DNA of 64,000 nucleotides from Steinernema hermaphroditum (Eukaryota > Nematoda > Chromadorea > Rhabditida > Steinernematidae). The position numbers and the translations under genes are program-made. The stretch spans positions 2,630,012 to 2,694,011 of the forward strand of contig CM059623.1 in assembly GCA_030435675.1 (NCBI GenBank), in the 5' to 3' direction. The notes beneath the pieces were generated by a model that saw nothing but the letters and a program-made list of their open reading frames with translations, had not been told where the DNA came from and did not search any database. Numbering within the stretch: the first letter of the stretch is position 1; each line of letters starts with the position of its first letter. This document shows, in pieces, positions 11,343 to 23,212 of the stretch.

Positions 11343-12062
11343 TTAACTCGTAATTCAACCCCTATATCCCCGATATGTTGGGTTGAAGCATTGAAAATGG
11401 GAAGCACTTGGTAAACATTTTCTGTGGCAATACTGGTTGGTACGTTGTTGAGTAGAGTGAACATTCACTCCATGAACATTGCATTGAACATTGAACATGT
11501 AAGGCGACGTGTTCCACTGGGCGAAGAACGTCTTCAGGTGCTCCTTGGTTACGGTTGCTCCTTCTGGGAGCAGAAAGAGTCTCGAAATCCTCGAAGCGGA
11601 ACAGTTCTCAAATATCAACAGTGAGGTAAACTTTGTACGGTGACATGCTCCACCAGGCGAAGAACGTCTTCAGGTGCCCCCCGGTCACGACAGCTCCTCG
11701 TGGGTGAAGGCTGAGGTCCCAACTTCTCGAATCGTAGCAGTTCGCAAATATGAGATCCACGGTTTCCAGGGTTACGTCCGAGTCATATATGTATACGCAT
11801 CTGGGCATCTGATATCTTAGGATTCGTTTGAAGAAAGCTTCAATCTCTTTCGCGTATCCAAATGTGTTGTTGATCCACACCGTAGAAAAATTACCGTCAA
11901 TAGCGTTGAGGAAGGGAGCAATTTCAGCACATCTTCTCCACCGGGTATCTTCCTCTGGAGTGCCTTCTCTCACTAGACCATGCAATTCAAGAAATTGTCC
12001 TTGGCGAACGGTCCGTGGGCAAGTGATGGCCGTTATGAACATTTCGCTGTTCAGAGGCCAGT
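11343..12062 (-). pseudogene. Rearranged F-box-like family relics
   Basis: Minus strand from 12042: MFITAITCPRTVRQGQFLEL through FFAWWSMSPYKVYLTVDI to a stop at 11608, lacking the F-box-like N-terminus and the end. A second partial C-terminal block (IFENCSASRISRLFLLPEGA, then an FFAQWNTSPY end) follows at about 11500-11615. The last part, 11343-11490, is noncoding and nearly identical in reverse orientation to 35868-36005, which sits upstream of another pseudogene. These are broken tandem copies, not one gene. Confidence 0.75.
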
Positions 12063-12237
12063 CACAAGCCAGTCCTGAGCCTCAATGCACCCTATCGATG
12101 AGTTATAATCATCAGAAAGCACTATCTCTCGACCGTCCATTGATTGTGGATTCGACTCGTCGATGTACATTCGGCTGTATACAAGAATTGTGCACATAAT
12201 TCAATTCGTGTGCACATAATTAATTTCGTAAGAAGGT

Positions 12238-12420
12238 AAAGTTAGGATTTAGGCTGCGGCCGGACCGCAGACGAGCTCTGTATTCATTTTTTTGGAACGA
12301 TTTAACATCCAGGCTTCGCTTAGGCAAACCCCGGCTTGGCTTAGGCAAACCCCGGCTTGGCATAGGCTCCGGCTTAGGACCACGCCTATGGATTCTTGTA
12401 TACAGCCGTACATTCTTCCA
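12238..12420. repeat. Dispersed repeat with internal 21-22 bp tandem units
   Basis: Contains two direct copies of GCTTGGCTTAGGCAAACC and a third degraded one, beside GTATTCATTTTT. The same module in reverse orientation lies at about 50500-50690, inside the 738-bp element at 50213-50950. It is therefore mobile, or carried by mobile DNA. Confidence 0.65.
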
Positions 12421-14052
12421 TTTATAGCACTTGCATTGCCATACCCTTGAAGCCTGTAGTTGTCCCCGCGGTGAATTGTCCTGTTGCGATCCGGCCAGCC
12501 GATCATTTCTCATTTCGTGTGCGCCTCCAAATCAGCTATTCTCCGTTTCTCCCCGCCCCACGCACACAGCTTACGTAGTCCGTCAGCCATCGACCAAACG
12601 GTCTTAACCGAAAAATCGGAGAAAAAGTTTGTCCATTGGTTTAGTCAATATCTTAAAAAACTCATTGCAAAGATGTGTTACAAAAAATCGATAAAACAGG
12701 ACAGCCCATTACATACAATCTGTCGTGAGTGTATGTTGTTTGCATGAAGTTGACATCACCCTAGTTTGAAACCAGTGAGTTTTGTGCTTATTCACATTTC
12801 ACTGAAACCTTGCAATCACTTGTTGTTGTAGCCGAAGCCGGCCAAGGGGGCAGCCACTACTATGTGCTTCAGTGTTAGGCGATATTGCTCTTAAATGTAA
12901 TTAGTGGATCTCTATGTATCACCTTCAGGCAGCTTTTCATGAATATAGACTACTTGATTTTTCTTTACCATCCTGTTGTCACACAAAAAGAGAATTTCTA
13001 GTTACGTTTAAGATTCGTTTTAGCTCCGGTTACATATGAAACTTTGGTCCTTTTCTGTTTCTTTTTGCTTCCGAACATTCGACCACCAATAGATCCGTCT
13101 TCCGAAGAGGAAGAAACAAGCCAAAAAACAGGTCTTCTGTTTTCCTTCTCAGTCGGCAAACTACAAACATTCCACCTACAGCCAAGAGTCTGGCGTCCCT
13201 TTTCGAACACCTTCCTTATCATCTCAATCGATGGACACCTTGATGACTTCTGTCTGTCGATAAAGAAGACCTTTTTGGAAAATCAAGAAACTATTGCGAT
13301 CGATTTTTGTTCTTCTTTTTAACCTCCTTGCTGTCGCGATACTTATCCTTTCTTCTACTTTTGTGATCTTACGGTAATTAGGCTATTGTGGATTCGACTT
13401 GTCGATGTGTACATGTTTAAAAAAAAAAAAACTTTGCAACGAGCGTAAATTACTGTAAATGCAAGTAAAAATGCGTGTCCTCAGGGAGGATTCGAACCCG
13501 CTTCGGTCAGGGCTTGAGTGCGAAAAAAATTTTTTTTTGCATATTTTGTAACCAGCAGAGTCTCGGTTCGAGTTTCCTGAAACTTTACAGTTTTCTGGCC
13601 CCAACTTCAGCCCCTTCCATGAGCGCCAATTTTGCCGTCCGCAAGGCTACTTGGCTTTTAGTAATTGGAAGGCGCGAATTTGCACGCAGCCGCGTTTATA
13701 AAACATGTCTTTTCCGCCATTGCAGAAACGCAGGACATACAACTTTCGTGGCCGTAGAATAAGAGAATTGCTCCGTTGCGAATGTGATTTTTTTTCTCGT
13801 AGACGTTAGACGTAGATTGATGGTTGTTGTCGTCCGATCTGTCGCGGATGTTGCGGATATGATCGATGGGTCAGTCCTTCTAAAGGAGCAGTGTCAGAGC
13901 ACAAATCACAAGAAATGGTCAACTGACCGGAACACTTCGAGTTTAAAGGATACTTACGGGATCTATTCATTTTATGTAACCAAACAGTATAAACAACACC
14001 GAAATTATTGCGCAGCGGACATAAAACAACTCTACTATGATATGTGACCCCT
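12421..14052. other. Intergenic, no convincing gene
   Basis: The ORFs at 12484-12747 and 13044-13322 have no recognised family and poor context. At about 13480-13515, minus strand, is a tRNA-like T-arm with B box GGGTTCGAATCC and a short acceptor-like end, but no full cloverleaf. Several homopolymer A/T runs. Confidence 0.4.
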
Positions 14053-15115
14053 TTACTCCTTCTTCTTGGCCTTGAGCTGCTCAATTTTCTTTTTTAACTG
14101 TTCGATTTCTGCGTGAAGGCCCATTCCCTTCATACTCAAACGTTTGGACTCTGCATTCGCCTTGTCCAGGTTCTCGATCGCCTTATTAGTCTTCTTCTCA
14201 GCCTCCTCCTTCTTCTTTTGGAGCTCTTCCAAGGACGGCAAGTCATCCCTGGCCTTCATAGTTTGCTCCATCTGGGCCGCTTCTCTCTCCTCCTGCGCCG
14301 TTTTCACTGCTTCCTTTGCCTCCTCCAGCTTTTTCTCAGCCTCTTTCACCGCCTGTTCCTTGGCCGGCTTCATTGCTGGATCATTTTCTTCATCTCTCTG
14401 TTTCTCAGCTTGCTTCAAGGCCTCGTTGGCCTTCTGTTCCAAATCCATTGCAGTCGTTAACTTATCGTCCGCGGCCGCCAGATCTTCTGCCGCTTTGTCG
14501 GCGGCTATCTTATCGTTGATCTGCTGCTCAATCGCCTTAACATTTTCACCTTTTTTCGCTACTTCATATTGATGTTCCCGTTCCGCTACGACATTCAAGG
14601 TAAGTAGGAAGAGATCTCTGATAAAGTTTATGTTCTGTTCGGCCTCCATCAGTTTTTTGATCAGCTTTTTCAGTTCCTCGTCTTCATCTTCCGGACCTTA
14701 AGTGGACCACAGAGTCAAGATAGCGACTTAACAACTGCTCACCTTTGTCACTAGGAGTGGACAGCGTCTCTGTGGCTGGAGTGATCGTTGTCTTAGTGGG
14801 TGCATCAGTCTTTTGGACGGTCGTCGTCTCAGTGGTTTGAGTGGTCATCGTCGTCTTAGTCGCTGAAACTTGTCCTATGAAGTCCCAATAGGACAGCTAT
14901 GACTGCTCACCTTCGTCTCCTCCAGGAGTGCTCATCGTTGTCGCCTCAGTGGGTGCATCAGTCTTTTGGACGTCCTCTGGTCCAGGAATCACTAAAACAT
15001 GTCCTCTGAAGTCCTTACAGGATATCTGAGACTTACTGGATGGGTCGTTGACCATTGGGTGACAACCGTAGCCAACAGAAAGGAACAGAGCCAGGACAAC
15101 GTAGACGTACTTCAT
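14053..15115 (-). CDS. Secreted Thr-rich / coiled-coil protein, 307 aa, four exons
   Basis: Exons on the minus strand: 15037-15115, 14911-14991, 14743-14862, 14053-14696, with 45-48 nt introns and all frames continuous. MKYVYVVLALFLSVGYGC is a clear signal peptide. Exons 2 and 3 encode Thr/Pro-rich linkers that both contain VQKTDAPT. The last exon encodes about 200 residues of charged heptads (EAEKKLEEAKEAVKTAQEER, LQKKKEEAEKKTNKAIENLD), a long coiled coil ending in KKKE. No known family recognised. Likely an extracellular or secretory-pathway structural protein; function unknown. Exons 2 and 3 and their preceding introns are similar to each other, an internal duplication. A TATA-like box lies about 43 nt upstream of the ATG. 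Confidence 0.75.
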
Positions 15116-15157
15116 TGTGGGAAGAGCTGATGATGTGCTCTTCCAACCCTCAGCGCC

Positions 15158-15164
15158 ATTTATA
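15158..15164 (-). promoter_or_regulatory. TATA-like box of the secreted coiled-coil gene
   Basis: The minus strand reads TATAAAT 43-49 nt upstream of the start codon at 15115, the right spacing for a short 5' UTR. Confidence 0.5.
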
Positions 15165-16420
15165 GTACGTTTCTAAACGGCACATAACCCGATTCCTTTG
15201 TCTCGCGAATTTGCAACAGTGATATTTACGAAGGGAGTGTTTTTTTCATTGCGCGTGATTAATGATAGTCGCAACTGAGTTCAATTGTGCACGTTTAATT
15301 TTTCTAAATTGAAAAAGATATCTTTGTCCGCCGCCTGCAAACGACTTTTGATGTAGAGCTTCAGAAGAAGAACAGTTTTGCAAAAACAAAAAAAAGGCGA
15401 CATCACATTTCCTTTAATACTTAGGACCTGAGCTTGACCTGCATTCTTGCCCGGGTCCCGGAACGATTTGGAATAAGAGATTTTCAGCTTTTCCCAGCGC
15501 AATTATGCTGTAGAACGTATGCGGAAAGCTTTTGATGGAAAATGGAATACATACAGTCCCGACCAGAGATAGAATACCACACTCAACGGCTTTTATCTTG
15601 ATTTTTGAATTCAAAGTTGCGGCATCCGGTAACGAAAGTGTAGATCAATTATTTATCTACTCTATGCGCACTGGTGAAACAAATTTAGCCACAGATATTC
15701 GTGCTTATTCTGTCCGCGTATGCTCTAGCCGTTGCGTGTGGTATTGCATCTCTGGTCCCGACCTAAATCCGATCAAAAATTTGTGGGTGATCGTCGTGCG
15801 TGCTGCTTATGCCGAAAACCGTCAGTACAACACCATGGCCGAACTGTAAAAAGCGGTCAACAAGGCGTGGAATGAGATCTCCCCCGAAACTCTTATGAAG
15901 CTCTCAAGATCGATGGCAAACTGTATCGTTAAAGTACTTGAGAAAGGCGTTATTAAAATGCATTTGTCAAATATTAAACTATTATTCCACTGTCAATTCT
16001 ATTGTACTTTGCTTGTGAGTCTATCATTATGCACCGGTCGATTCACAGACTCATCGCCGTTCAGGCACATGCCGAACAGCGGTGCAACGCCGTCCTCTGT
16101 TGTCTGCTGCCTAGAACCGATCATTCCGGTCGCTCCCATAAAAAACATTCGGTTCCTCGCGGATTCCATCGTGAATAAATAAGTTTTATGTGATTCCATA
16201 TGTTTGCAAGTGCAGTAACATATTCGCGTACGATGTTCAACAAAGCCTATGTACGCTTTTAAAGTTCATCTCGATTGTTTTCCCTTTTTCAGATCGTAGG
16301 TCCTCTAGATCTGCACGTCCACCTCACTGTTCTATTCAGTGATTATAAATCTTAATCCGATCAAAAACTCGAGAGGATTATACATCGACGCACCAACGGA
16401 CGACCTCGTTCACTTTGTAC
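15165..16420. other. Intergenic around the Tc1 fossil
   Basis: Apart from the Tc1-type fragment no gene is visible. It is the divergent upstream region of the transporter gene at 16424. Confidence 0.4.
15751..15960 (+). pseudogene. Tc1-type transposase C-terminal fossil
   Basis: Translation gives GPDLNPIKNLWVIVVRAAYA, then a stop, then KAVNKAWNEISPETLMKLSR. This is the DDE-superfamily C-terminal motif (usual form PDLNPIENLW). The third catalytic Glu is Lys here and an in-frame TAA lies near 15848. No ORF covers the rest of a transposase. Confidence 0.75.
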
Positions 16421-16423
16421 GTG

Positions 16424-18947
16424 ATGGCTTCCGAGAGGACGTTTCCGGGAGTGAGACTTGCCTTCGTGGCGATTCTTGTGTCCATCGGAGGCGCTTTCAA
16501 TTTCGGCTATCAACTGGTTATTACCAATCCGTCTCAGGATGCATTTATACGCTTTTTGAACAGCTCTCTTGTCGAACATTATGGTGCTGATCTGACAATT
16601 ATACAACTGGAGGTACGCTTATCTTTTTAGTGATTATGGCATTGATGTGTTTAGAACATCTGGAGTGCAATAGTGGCCATTCTATTCGTTGGAGCGATCG
16701 GTGGTTCTTTGAACATCCGATTTGTTGCTGAGCGATTTGGAAGACTGAAAGGTCTCATTGGATCGTTTGCTTTGAGTGCTGTATTCCTGGTCCTATCGAT
16801 CGTCAGCTACTTTGTACGTTTTCTTGAAAGTGTACTATAGCAAGTTCTTTTGCTACTATCTACAACTGGCTGGTCGTGAGGGGGTAGGGTTTGAATACAC
16901 CCGGTTTGAAACCGGTATCAGTCAGAAGGTCCGGGGTTCGAATCCGCCCGCAGTCAAAACTTTTTCTTTGTTTGTTTTTTTATACGCCATATTGGAATCG
17001 ATTTTGTGATCTGATTCTAAATAAGTAAAATGTAAATATAAGAAAGAACACGCGGAAAAAGTACAAAAAAAAAAGTTTTGCCTGTGGGCGGAATCGAACC
17101 CCGGACTTCTCGACTGATAGCGGTTCATTCCGCCTTCGAACCGGGTGCAGCTCTATGAGGGTGTAATGGCCACAGTGGGTGATGGGTAATTATACATGAA
17201 CATGTATTGAGATTTTATATAAAAAATCTTCAGGTCGATTCTATCGAACTTTACACAATATCTCGTGCCATTCTCGGCTACACTTATGGCCTCATTATTG
17301 GTCTATCCGGACTCTACCTCGCCGAATCAAGCCCCAAACGATGCCGCGGCTTTGTGTCCATGGCCACCGGCCTCAGCGTCCAGCTCGGCACAGTCATCGG
17401 GTCTGTTGTCGCCATGCCCAACATCTTTGGCACTGAACATCTTTGGTGGCTGATCTACGCCGTCGAAGCCGTCGCCCTCATCGTCGTTACCGTACCCCTT
17501 GTGTTTGCGCACGACAGTCCGAGTTATCTTTTCCACAAAGGCGATGTGGACGGAGCGCGGAAGTCTATCAAGTTCTTCCATGCATGCGGGAAAGTTGGAG
17601 TCAGAGAAGTCATCAAGGAGATGAAGGAGCACATGGACGACGAGGACAAAACACTCGGAATGTTTCAAGTGCTGAAGGACAAGACTGCGCTTAGAGGAAC
17701 GCTCGTCGGTTCGGTGGTCACTCTGGCTATGGCCTTTAGTGGAATGCCAGGTTTGAAATTGGCACGATGGGTAGTTGATGTGGAAGATGTTTCAGTGGTT
17801 GATGCCTTCGCTGTGGACATTTTGTTAAACTGCGGCCTAGATATCCATGCTGCTTCTTATGGCAATCTGTTCCTCACTATCGTCAGTGTGGTAAGTAGAG
17901 CTGTCTGAAGTTCAAAAAATGCATTGGATCGAGAATTCGAAATCCTGGAAGTGGCTCAAATCGATTTTTTCCCACTGATGACGTTGGGATCCTCATGTCC
18001 ATATGATATGACCACCCTCCTCTGACAGTCAGAGCCCATAGAATTTCTACTAAAAATTATTAAAGAAAAGAACAATGCAAAAAAAACGAAACTAAATTTT
18101 TGGCCAAGGCAGGCATCGAACCCGAGACCAGCATTTACCAAACCGCAGCTTTAGCCATTCTGCTATACTGGACTAAATGCACAGCTCATCTGGTCTAGTG
18201 GCTAGCATTTTTGCTCAGTAAACAAAAGGTCCTGGTTCGATCCCTAATGGTGTCCATAATTTTTTTTCTCTGGTTTCTCTTCTTTTTACATTTTTTCTGT
18301 ATCTATTCTTCTCTTTTCTATGTTCTGCCGGCCGTGTAATTATACAGTTTTCGACGAAACCACACGTATTTGGTCTGAATATCGTGGTTCAGACATCGAT
18401 GGATGTTTATTTATTTGGCTCTCTGTAATCCATTATTCAACCATTTCAGCTCGGCATCGTCGGCTCATCGTTCGTCGTGGAACGTTTTGGTCGCCGATCC
18501 CTTCTGCTCTTCTCCAACTTCGCCATCATCCTGACTAATCTCGCTATCTTCGGTCTGATGTTCGCCTTCGATCTGCTCCAGTATGCCTGGATCGGCTTCA
18601 CCCTAATAGCCGCCATCGCCGTCTTCATCGTTTTCTTCGCCACCGGTCCGGGTCCACTCTGCTACTTCGTCACATCTGAACTGGTCGGCCAGCGCGAACG
18701 TTCGGCCGCTCAGAGTTGGAACACCCTTATCCAGATGATCGCCCGCGCAATCATCTTGGCCGCGTATCTGCCGATGAAAAACGCCATCGGCGGCTCTTTC
18801 GCCTATCTGATTCTGTTCGTGGCGCCGATGGCTTTTGCTGAAGTGGTCATATACTTCTATCTGCCGGAGACGAAGAATAGGAACCTGAAAGAGGTGCATT
18901 TCGCGATCGACGATCTGCCGAAATTGAAATGCGGAAGCAGGGACTGA
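16424..18947 (+). CDS. SLC2-family (MFS) sugar transporter, 485 aa
   Basis: Facilitative sugar transporter of the plasma membrane or endomembranes, twelve predicted helices. Exons: 16424-16612, 16655-16813, 17234-17750, 17796-17890, 18450-18947, all frame-consistent (486 codons with stop). Visible signatures: GGAFNFGYQLVITNPSQDAF in helix 1, ERFGRLKG after helix 2, GLYLAESSPKRCRG, VVERFGRRSL and the C-terminal PETKNR. A 45-nt intron at 17751-17795 carries no stop, so unspliced reading would add 15 residues at a place where family members have none. Introns 2 (420 nt) and 4 (559 nt) are enlarged by inverted tRNA-like repeats. The exact substrate cannot be told. Confidence 0.88.
16868..17165. 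repeat. Intronic inverted repeat with convergent tRNA-like arms
   Basis: The left arm (plus) contains CCGGGGTTCGAATCCGCCC; the right arm (minus) contains the matching reverse complement. Each is followed inward by CAAAACTTTTT-type T runs. The spacer is about 120 nt. The same design, with similar arms, occurs at 48250-48550. It lies wholly inside intron 2 of the transporter. Confidence 0.75.
18105..18258. repeat. Divergent tRNA-like pair in transporter intron 4
   Basis: The minus-strand unit at about 18105-18170 has B-box core GGGTTCGATGCC and an A-box-like region. The plus-strand unit at about 18182-18255 has TGGTCTAGTGG (A box) and GGTTCGATCCC (B box). Acceptor stems do not pair well, so both are tRNA-like sequences or pseudogenes rather than functional tRNAs. 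Confidence 0.6.
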
Positions 18948-19349
18948 ATTCACCAACGTTATATGCTTTCTATGATACTCCGCCACGTGCACAAAACCGG
19001 TTGACTTTATATACCGTTGTACTATTCGTAATTCTATGCAATATTCATTTTTGCCAGTGTGATTGTTGATCCTTTTATAACATCATTGAAGTTTATCGAC
19101 TTAGGTTTCACCTTTTCATAAAAGTGCTCAATTGCTGTATTGTTATGTGTTTGTGAGGTCGAATGTTCAGTTAACTGTACTTAACAAAGCGCCAAATAAT
19201 GCTGCTCGAGGATGTCATAACCGAGTAGGTTGAAGCCCCCTAATTTTCGAAAGTATTTCGAAAGTGCGCTCTCTGCTCCCACTCCTCGAGTGTGTCAATG
19301 TCTGGTACAAGGTGGCTTCCTGTACGAAGACTCCGTGATCGACTACAAC
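18948..19349. repeat. Transporter 3' flank with dispersed repeat
   Basis: The segment 19220-19320 (core CCCCCTAATTTTCGAAAGTA) recurs in diverged form at about 25625-25720 (CCCCTAATTTTCAAAAGTGT). No gene seen. Confidence 0.5.
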
Positions 19350-19546
19350 TAACAAGGGACTGTTCCCAAGTGATACGCGCAGATCGAGCTGATATTTGGC
19401 ACAGCGATAGGGGTGTATCTGAGAATTCAAGCACACATAAACTCGCGTGCCAAAAATGAAGCTATCCACCCTAAACAAGGCCCTAAAGTTACCAAAATTC
19501 ACAACACTCAATACTAGTAGAATTTAATTGCAATGTCATGTTGTGC

Positions 19547-22462
19547 GGACTTTCGCCTGTGTGTTGCTGGTGAGCGGTCGGTCCTCCATTTTGCTCACTC
19601 GGAGTGGTCGATCGTCCGTCTCACATTCGCCTCCAGCAGTGATCGCTCCGGCTTCCAGAAGGATTGGAACACCAGGAAGCCGTATGTTCCACCCCCAGAA
19701 GCGCTGGAGAGGGACCAACGCGCTAGACCTCAACGACTCGGAGTTCCGGCTCTACCACGCTGGACCCGAAGAAAGCATCGACCCGTCCGGCACCGGATTC
19801 CTGATCAGAAGACGGCTGCAGCATCAAGTCATCCAGTTCCGCCGCGTCTCCAACCGGATCTCCCTCCTGGACCTCCAGTTTGGCAACCAAATCCTGCGCC
19901 TCTACAGTGTGTATGCGCCTCCAACTGGGTACAGAAGCCGCGACGACGACTCCAGCGAAGAAGAAGGCGATGATGACTACGAAGCCCTGCTTGACGATCT
20001 CCGAGCGGAACTGCGGTCTGCTGGCATGCCTGGCTGGGAAAGGGGTGTCAGTAGCTCCGGATCGGGAGCAATCGCTCGAATGCGGGTGTTCCCTGTTCTG
20101 CTGGGAGATCTCAACGCGAAGATGGGCCGAAAACAAGAAGAAGACGAAGAAGCGCTCGGAAACCACGGGTACGGCGACCGCAACGCGAGAGGCCAACTTC
20201 TGGTGGACCTGTGTGAAGATTTCAAGCTCCGATCGGTCAACTCTTTCTTCAAAGGCCGCCCAGGACGGAAATGGACCCGCAATTGCATCGACTACGTTCT
20301 GGCCCCACGCTCCATCAAGTTCCGAAGTTCGACGGTCCTGGGATCCGCCAATGCCGGATCGGACCACCGGATTCTTCGTGCCATCATCCAGCCACCGATG
20401 CCGGCAGCCGGAAGAAGTCAGCCACCACCGAAGGAGAGGAAGCGCCTCAACCGAAACCTCTTCCGAATGGCCACCGTGTTGAAGCCGCCCGTGATTGACC
20501 GAAACTCGCGATGTGCCTACGCCCAACTCGTGGATTACATCCAAGATGCTTCCCAGTTCGCCGAAGAGCCTGCAGAGAAGACCCGAAAACTGAAGCCGTC
20601 GACGATCGCCCTCCTTCGTCAGCGCCATGAGCTGCGTCAGCGCCAAACTACTGCTTCGGCCCGTCTGGAATTCACCGAATTCAACAAAATGGTGCGCCGA
20701 GAAATCCGGAAGGACATCAACGACCACCATCGACTCCTGGTGGAAGAAGCAGTCAAGAAAGCGAGAGGCCTACGCACGCTACACAAGGAAACGGCGATAG
20801 GAAGAAGCCACATTGTCCAGCTACGGAACCAAGAAGGCACTCTACGTACGACGCAGACCATGATTCACGACGCTGTGAGGGAATTCTACAATGAACTCTA
20901 CGCGTCCACGGTGCACGTCGACTACGAAGCCTCTGAAGCGACGGAAGACTGCCCGGAATTCCTGGAAACTGAAGTCCGAGAAGCGCTGAAGAAGATGAAG
21001 ACCGGCCGAAGTCCTGGAGAAGACAAGGTCACGGTGGAAATGCTCAAATTGGGCGAGAGCGCCTTCATCCGCCCTCTGACCGACATCTTCAACAGATGCC
21101 TGCGACGCTGTGAAGTTCCTGAGAAGATGGCCGATGCCTCGACTGTGCTCCTGTACAAGAAAGGAGATCCGCTGCTGATCAAGAACTACAGGCCCATCTC
21201 GCTGCTCTCCGTTATCTGCAAGCTGCTCACGAAGACTATCGTGCAACGGATTGAGCACATTTTGGACGCCGCCCAGCCAGTGGAACAGGCCGGATTCCGC
21301 AGAAACTTCTCGACGATCGACCATCTGCACGCCGTCAACGAGTTGCTGGAGAAGACCCGCGAATACCGCGTCCCGATCTACATCGCCTTCGTCGATTTCG
21401 AGAAGGCCTTCGACACGGTAGAAGCCAACGCGATCTGGAAGGCAATCGAACGGCAAGGCGTGCCACGGCAAATCGTCGCCCTCCTCAGGAAGATACAAGA
21501 TGAAGCCGCGAGCCATATCCAGTTAGGAGAAGACCGCGTGCCGATCAACATCCAGCGAGGGGTCCGGCAGGGCGACGTCATCAGCCCGAAGCTCTTCACG
21601 GCGACACTCGAGCAAATCTTCCACGAACTCGACTGGTCGGACAATGGACTCAACATCAATGGTGAAAAACTGTCCAATCTCCGATTTGCAGACGATATCG
21701 CACTGGTGGCCACGTCCGAGGAAGAGCTGCAGAAGATGGTCGACGAACTCAACGAAACGTCCCTCCGAAGCGGCCTCAAGATAAACGCAGAGAAGACGAA
21801 GGTCCTGGCGAACGAAGAAGCGACGATCCTCCTGAACGGCCACGCTCTGGAACAAAAGCTTTCGTCTACCTCGGCCAAGAAGTCCGCCTCGCAAGAAACC
21901 ATCTGAAAGAAGTAGGACGAAGGATCCGCAGCGGCTGGAACGTTTTCCGCAAGTACCAGGAGTTCCTGACGTCGCCTTCGGTCCTGATGCGATGGAAAAG
22001 AGGACTCTTCAACCAGTGCGTGCTGCCTGCGATGCTGTATGGTTGTGAAACCTGGACGCTCACGAAGGCCGCACAAAGAAAGCTGGAGACCAGTCAGCGC
22101 AGAATGGAACGGAGAATGCTTCGCGTCAGGCTCCTGGACAGAAGAACAAACGAGTGGCTGAGAGGTGTAACGAAGCTGAAAGATGCCCACGACTCCGCGA
22201 CAAGAAGGAAGTGAAACTACGCCTGGAAGATCGCTCGTGAAATGCCTGAGAAGTGGTCGACGAAGCTCGAAGAATGGCGGCCACCGAAGACGCGTCCCAT
22301 TGGAAGACCGAGGACCAGATGGCGAGATGAGATTACGAAGAAGTTAGGAACACAACGGTGGAGACAACGAGCAAGAGAAGAAGACCGGCAACAATGGATT
22401 CGTATGGGGTGTGGCTCGATGTAATGTTGATGATTCCACAAATAAATCGTAAATCGTAAATC
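19547..22462 (+). mobile_element. RTE-type non-LTR retrotransposon, degenerate
   Basis: Flanked by the 12-bp duplication GTCATGTTGTGC (19535-19546 and 22463-22474), which belongs to the foldback element it entered. It ends with three copies of AAATCGT, the simple-repeat tail typical of RTE elements. The ORF from 19528 to 21906 carries the endonuclease motifs LLGDLNAKMG and SDHRI and the reverse-transcriptase motifs NYRPISLLS, FVDFEKAFD, GVRQGD and FADDIA. It is broken by a frameshift near 21855, and a TGA at 22213 replaces a Trp codon kept in the intact copy. The N-terminal endonuclease segment is missing. Inactive. Confidence 0.9.
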
Positions 22463-22475
22463 GTCATGTTGTGCT

Positions 22476-22545
22476 CGTGTGGTCGAGGGGTAGTGCTCTG
22501 AGACGCCAGTCTACGGTCTCGGGTTCGACCCCAGCCGTGTTTTAC
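22476..22545 (+). other. tRNA-like unit in left arm of foldback element
   Basis: A box TGGTCGAGGGG and B box GGTTCGACCCC at normal tRNA spacing. Acceptor ends do not pair convincingly, so it is probably not a working tRNA, though it may still recruit RNA polymerase III. Confidence 0.6.
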
Positions 22546-22832
22546 TATGCTTCCATCTTCTTTCTTCTAACCATAACAGTATATTTTCGTTTGCCGTTTA
22601 CCAACGCTGGTCTTTGGTTTGGAGCCCTTTGCAAGAATCGGAACTGGCAACCCGAATTTCACCTTTGTCATGGAGTTGTTTTTCATTCTTTGGCGTTCCC
22701 CCCTCTCCGTTTATCGTTTAAGATGTCACAACGGCAGATCCTATTCGATTCTGGCCAATACAAACACATATACGCGTAAATGCCTTCTGAAAGGCGCGTT
22801 TTATTTAATATAGCCAACTTTGCTGGACCAGC

Positions 22833-22905
22833 GGCAACTGTTTATGTGGTCGAGCTGGATAGTCTCTTGGTTGCCGTTCTTGAGATCCAGGTTCGATACC
22901 CATCC
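22833..22905 (+). other. Central tRNA-like unit of foldback element
   Basis: TGGTCGAGCTGGATAG (A box region) and GGTTCGATACC (B box). The homologous unit in the second element lies at about 56696-56764 on the minus strand. Retention in both copies suggests it belongs to the ancestral element. Confidence 0.6.
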
Positions 22906-23142
22906 CAGCCATTCTTCTTTGGTTTGATGTCCTGAGGTAAATAGCAAAAGAGAGGGGACCGTGAAAGAACGAAAAAACGCTTCGCCACAAAAGTAAAATC
23001 TGGGTTACCAGTTCCGATTCGTGCAAAGGGTTTTTTAGTCTACATTTGATGCAAAACAAGAAACGGTGTTGTTAAACACTAGGAAACATAATAATGTACA
23101 GTTTCGGTGAAAAGAAGGAAAATCGAAAAATAGAAGATTCCC

Positions 23143-23212
23143 TGTGGGAATCGAACCCTAGACCGCAGACTGGCGTCTCAGAGCACTACCCCTTGACCAC
23201 ACGAGCACAAAG
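23143..23212 (-). other. tRNA-like unit in right arm of foldback element
   Basis: Reverse complement of the left-arm unit with a few changes: A box TGGTCAAGGGG, B box GGTTCGATTCC. It points toward the element centre, convergent with 22476-22545. Confidence 0.6.

Noticed and set aside
12484..13322. ORFs of 87-92 codons between the F-box-like relics and the coiled-coil gene
   Set aside because: No conserved motif, low-complexity Phe/Lys stretches, no splice or poly(A) context.
14113..14572. Plus-strand Leu/Ser/Ala-rich ORFs
   Set aside because: Antisense of the Lys/Glu-rich coiled coil, which gives Leu/Phe/Ser-rich shadows.
19723..21516. Long minus-strand ORFs opposite the first RTE element
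   Set aside because: Antisense shadows of the GC-rich retrotransposon coding strand; composition mirrors the sense codons.
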